A DNA stretch of 13,824 bases from Anditalea sp035461405. Lineage in GTDB: Bacteria; Bacteroidota; Bacteroidia; Cytophagales; Cyclobacteriaceae. This document shows positions 13,451 to 13,824 of the stretch, in pieces; within the stretch, counting starts at the first letter, position 1, and every line of letters begins with the position of its first letter. Under the pieces are notes generated by a model. It had not been told where the DNA came from. It did no database searches and saw only the letters and a list, made by a program, of their open reading frames with translations. The stretch covers positions 1-13,824 of the forward strand of contig DATHVH010000196.1 of NCBI GenBank assembly GCA_035461405.1, written 5' to 3'. Made by a program: the position numbers and the translations under genes.

Positions 13451-13824
13451 TTGACATTAAGAAAATATCACTCTTACTCATAGGGCTGGCCGTCAGCCTT
13501 GCTGCAGTAGCCCAGTCCACTCCCAAAAGCAATCAAAACGATTATGTAGTTCTGACAAGAAACCTTTCCCAATTAAATGTAATTTATGCCACCTCAAAGG
13601 CCTTAAAAGACGAAGACGGTAAAAAGTTGGGTGAATTTCATGTAATCATTTGTGGGGAAACTGTTAAAGGGCTGACTGAGAAAAAAACGATCGAAGACAT
13701 AATAGTGAAGTCTAAAGAGGCTAATATCAAGATTGTAGTCTGTGGGTTTTCACTGGATAATTTTCAGATGGACCGTGAGGCGGTCTCCAATCACCTTACA
13801 ATTGTAGACAATGGACTGCTTTAC
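13447..13824 (+). CDS. secreted DsrE-like sulfur carrier protein (partial)
   Basis: The frame starts at the ATG overlapping the DoxX stop codon and is still open at the window end after 126 codons. Residues 1-22 are a signal peptide (ISLLLIGLAVSLAAVA, cleavage likely before QS), so the protein is probably periplasmic. The mature part has the DsrE/DsrF-like pattern: YVVLTRNLSQLNVIY, then FHVIICGETVKGL with Cys69, KIVVCGFSLDNF with Cys99, and VSNHLTIVDNGLLY. In this family a Cys in the second position carries sulfane sulfur as a persulfide. Next to a persulfide dioxygenase-rhodanese fusion and DoxX, a role as a persulfide donor or acceptor outside the cytoplasm is plausible. The C-terminus is not visible, so a fusion cannot be excluded. 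Confidence 0.82.
   Translation, partial: MIDIKKISLLLIGLAVSLAAVAQSTPKSNQNDYVVLTRNLSQLNVIYATSKALKDEDGKKLGEFHVIICGETVKGLTEKKTIEDIIVKSKEANIKIVVCGFSLDNFQMDREAVSNHLTIVDNGLLY

Overview
The window looks like chromosomal DNA of a Bacteroidota member, most likely a Cytophagia/Cyclobacteriaceae-type aerobe; the lineage is an inference. The grounds are AT-rich intergenic DNA, start codons without Shine-Dalgarno sequences, promoter-like boxes matching the Bacteroidota -7 consensus TAnnTTTG, a DUF4301 gene, a TCA-cycle sucA-sucB-lpdA set, and a four-helix-bundle (S23/IVP-like) gene. No rRNA, tRNA, CRISPR array or transposase gene was seen.

Left half, all on the minus strand: the 5' part of carB (carbamoyl-phosphate synthase large chain, cut by the window edge); a divergent peptide deformylase; a DUF4301 protein that carries sugar-nucleotidyltransferase-like motifs; then a run transcribed in the order sucA (E1o), sucB (E2o with two lipoyl domains), a four-helix-bundle gene, lpdA (E3). 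A bidirectional terminator lies between the DUF4301 gene and the deformylase gene. A long hairpin followed by eight U closes the lpdA end. The three enzymes form the 2-oxoglutarate dehydrogenase complex. The four-helix-bundle gene is foreign to that function and sits between two mutually inverted arrays of 7-bp GTAC-containing repeats, so it looks like an inserted cassette.

Right end, all on the plus strand and divergent from sucA: a secreted metallo-beta-lactamase/rhodanese/rhodanese fusion (CstB/persulfide-dioxygenase type), a small unknown membrane or secreted protein, a DoxX-family membrane protein, and a secreted DsrE-like protein cut by the window end. This looks like a cell-envelope sulfur (persulfide, polysulfide or thiosulfate) handling locus.

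The fusion gene and the small unknown gene are each preceded by nearly the same palindrome, GTGAC-N4-GTCAC-like, placed exactly 36 bp upstream of a -7-like box. This suggests that one Crp/Fnr-family activator drives two transcription units in the locus. The twin operators with the periplasmic sulfur module, and the repeat-bounded four-helix-bundle cassette, are the two items most worth following up.
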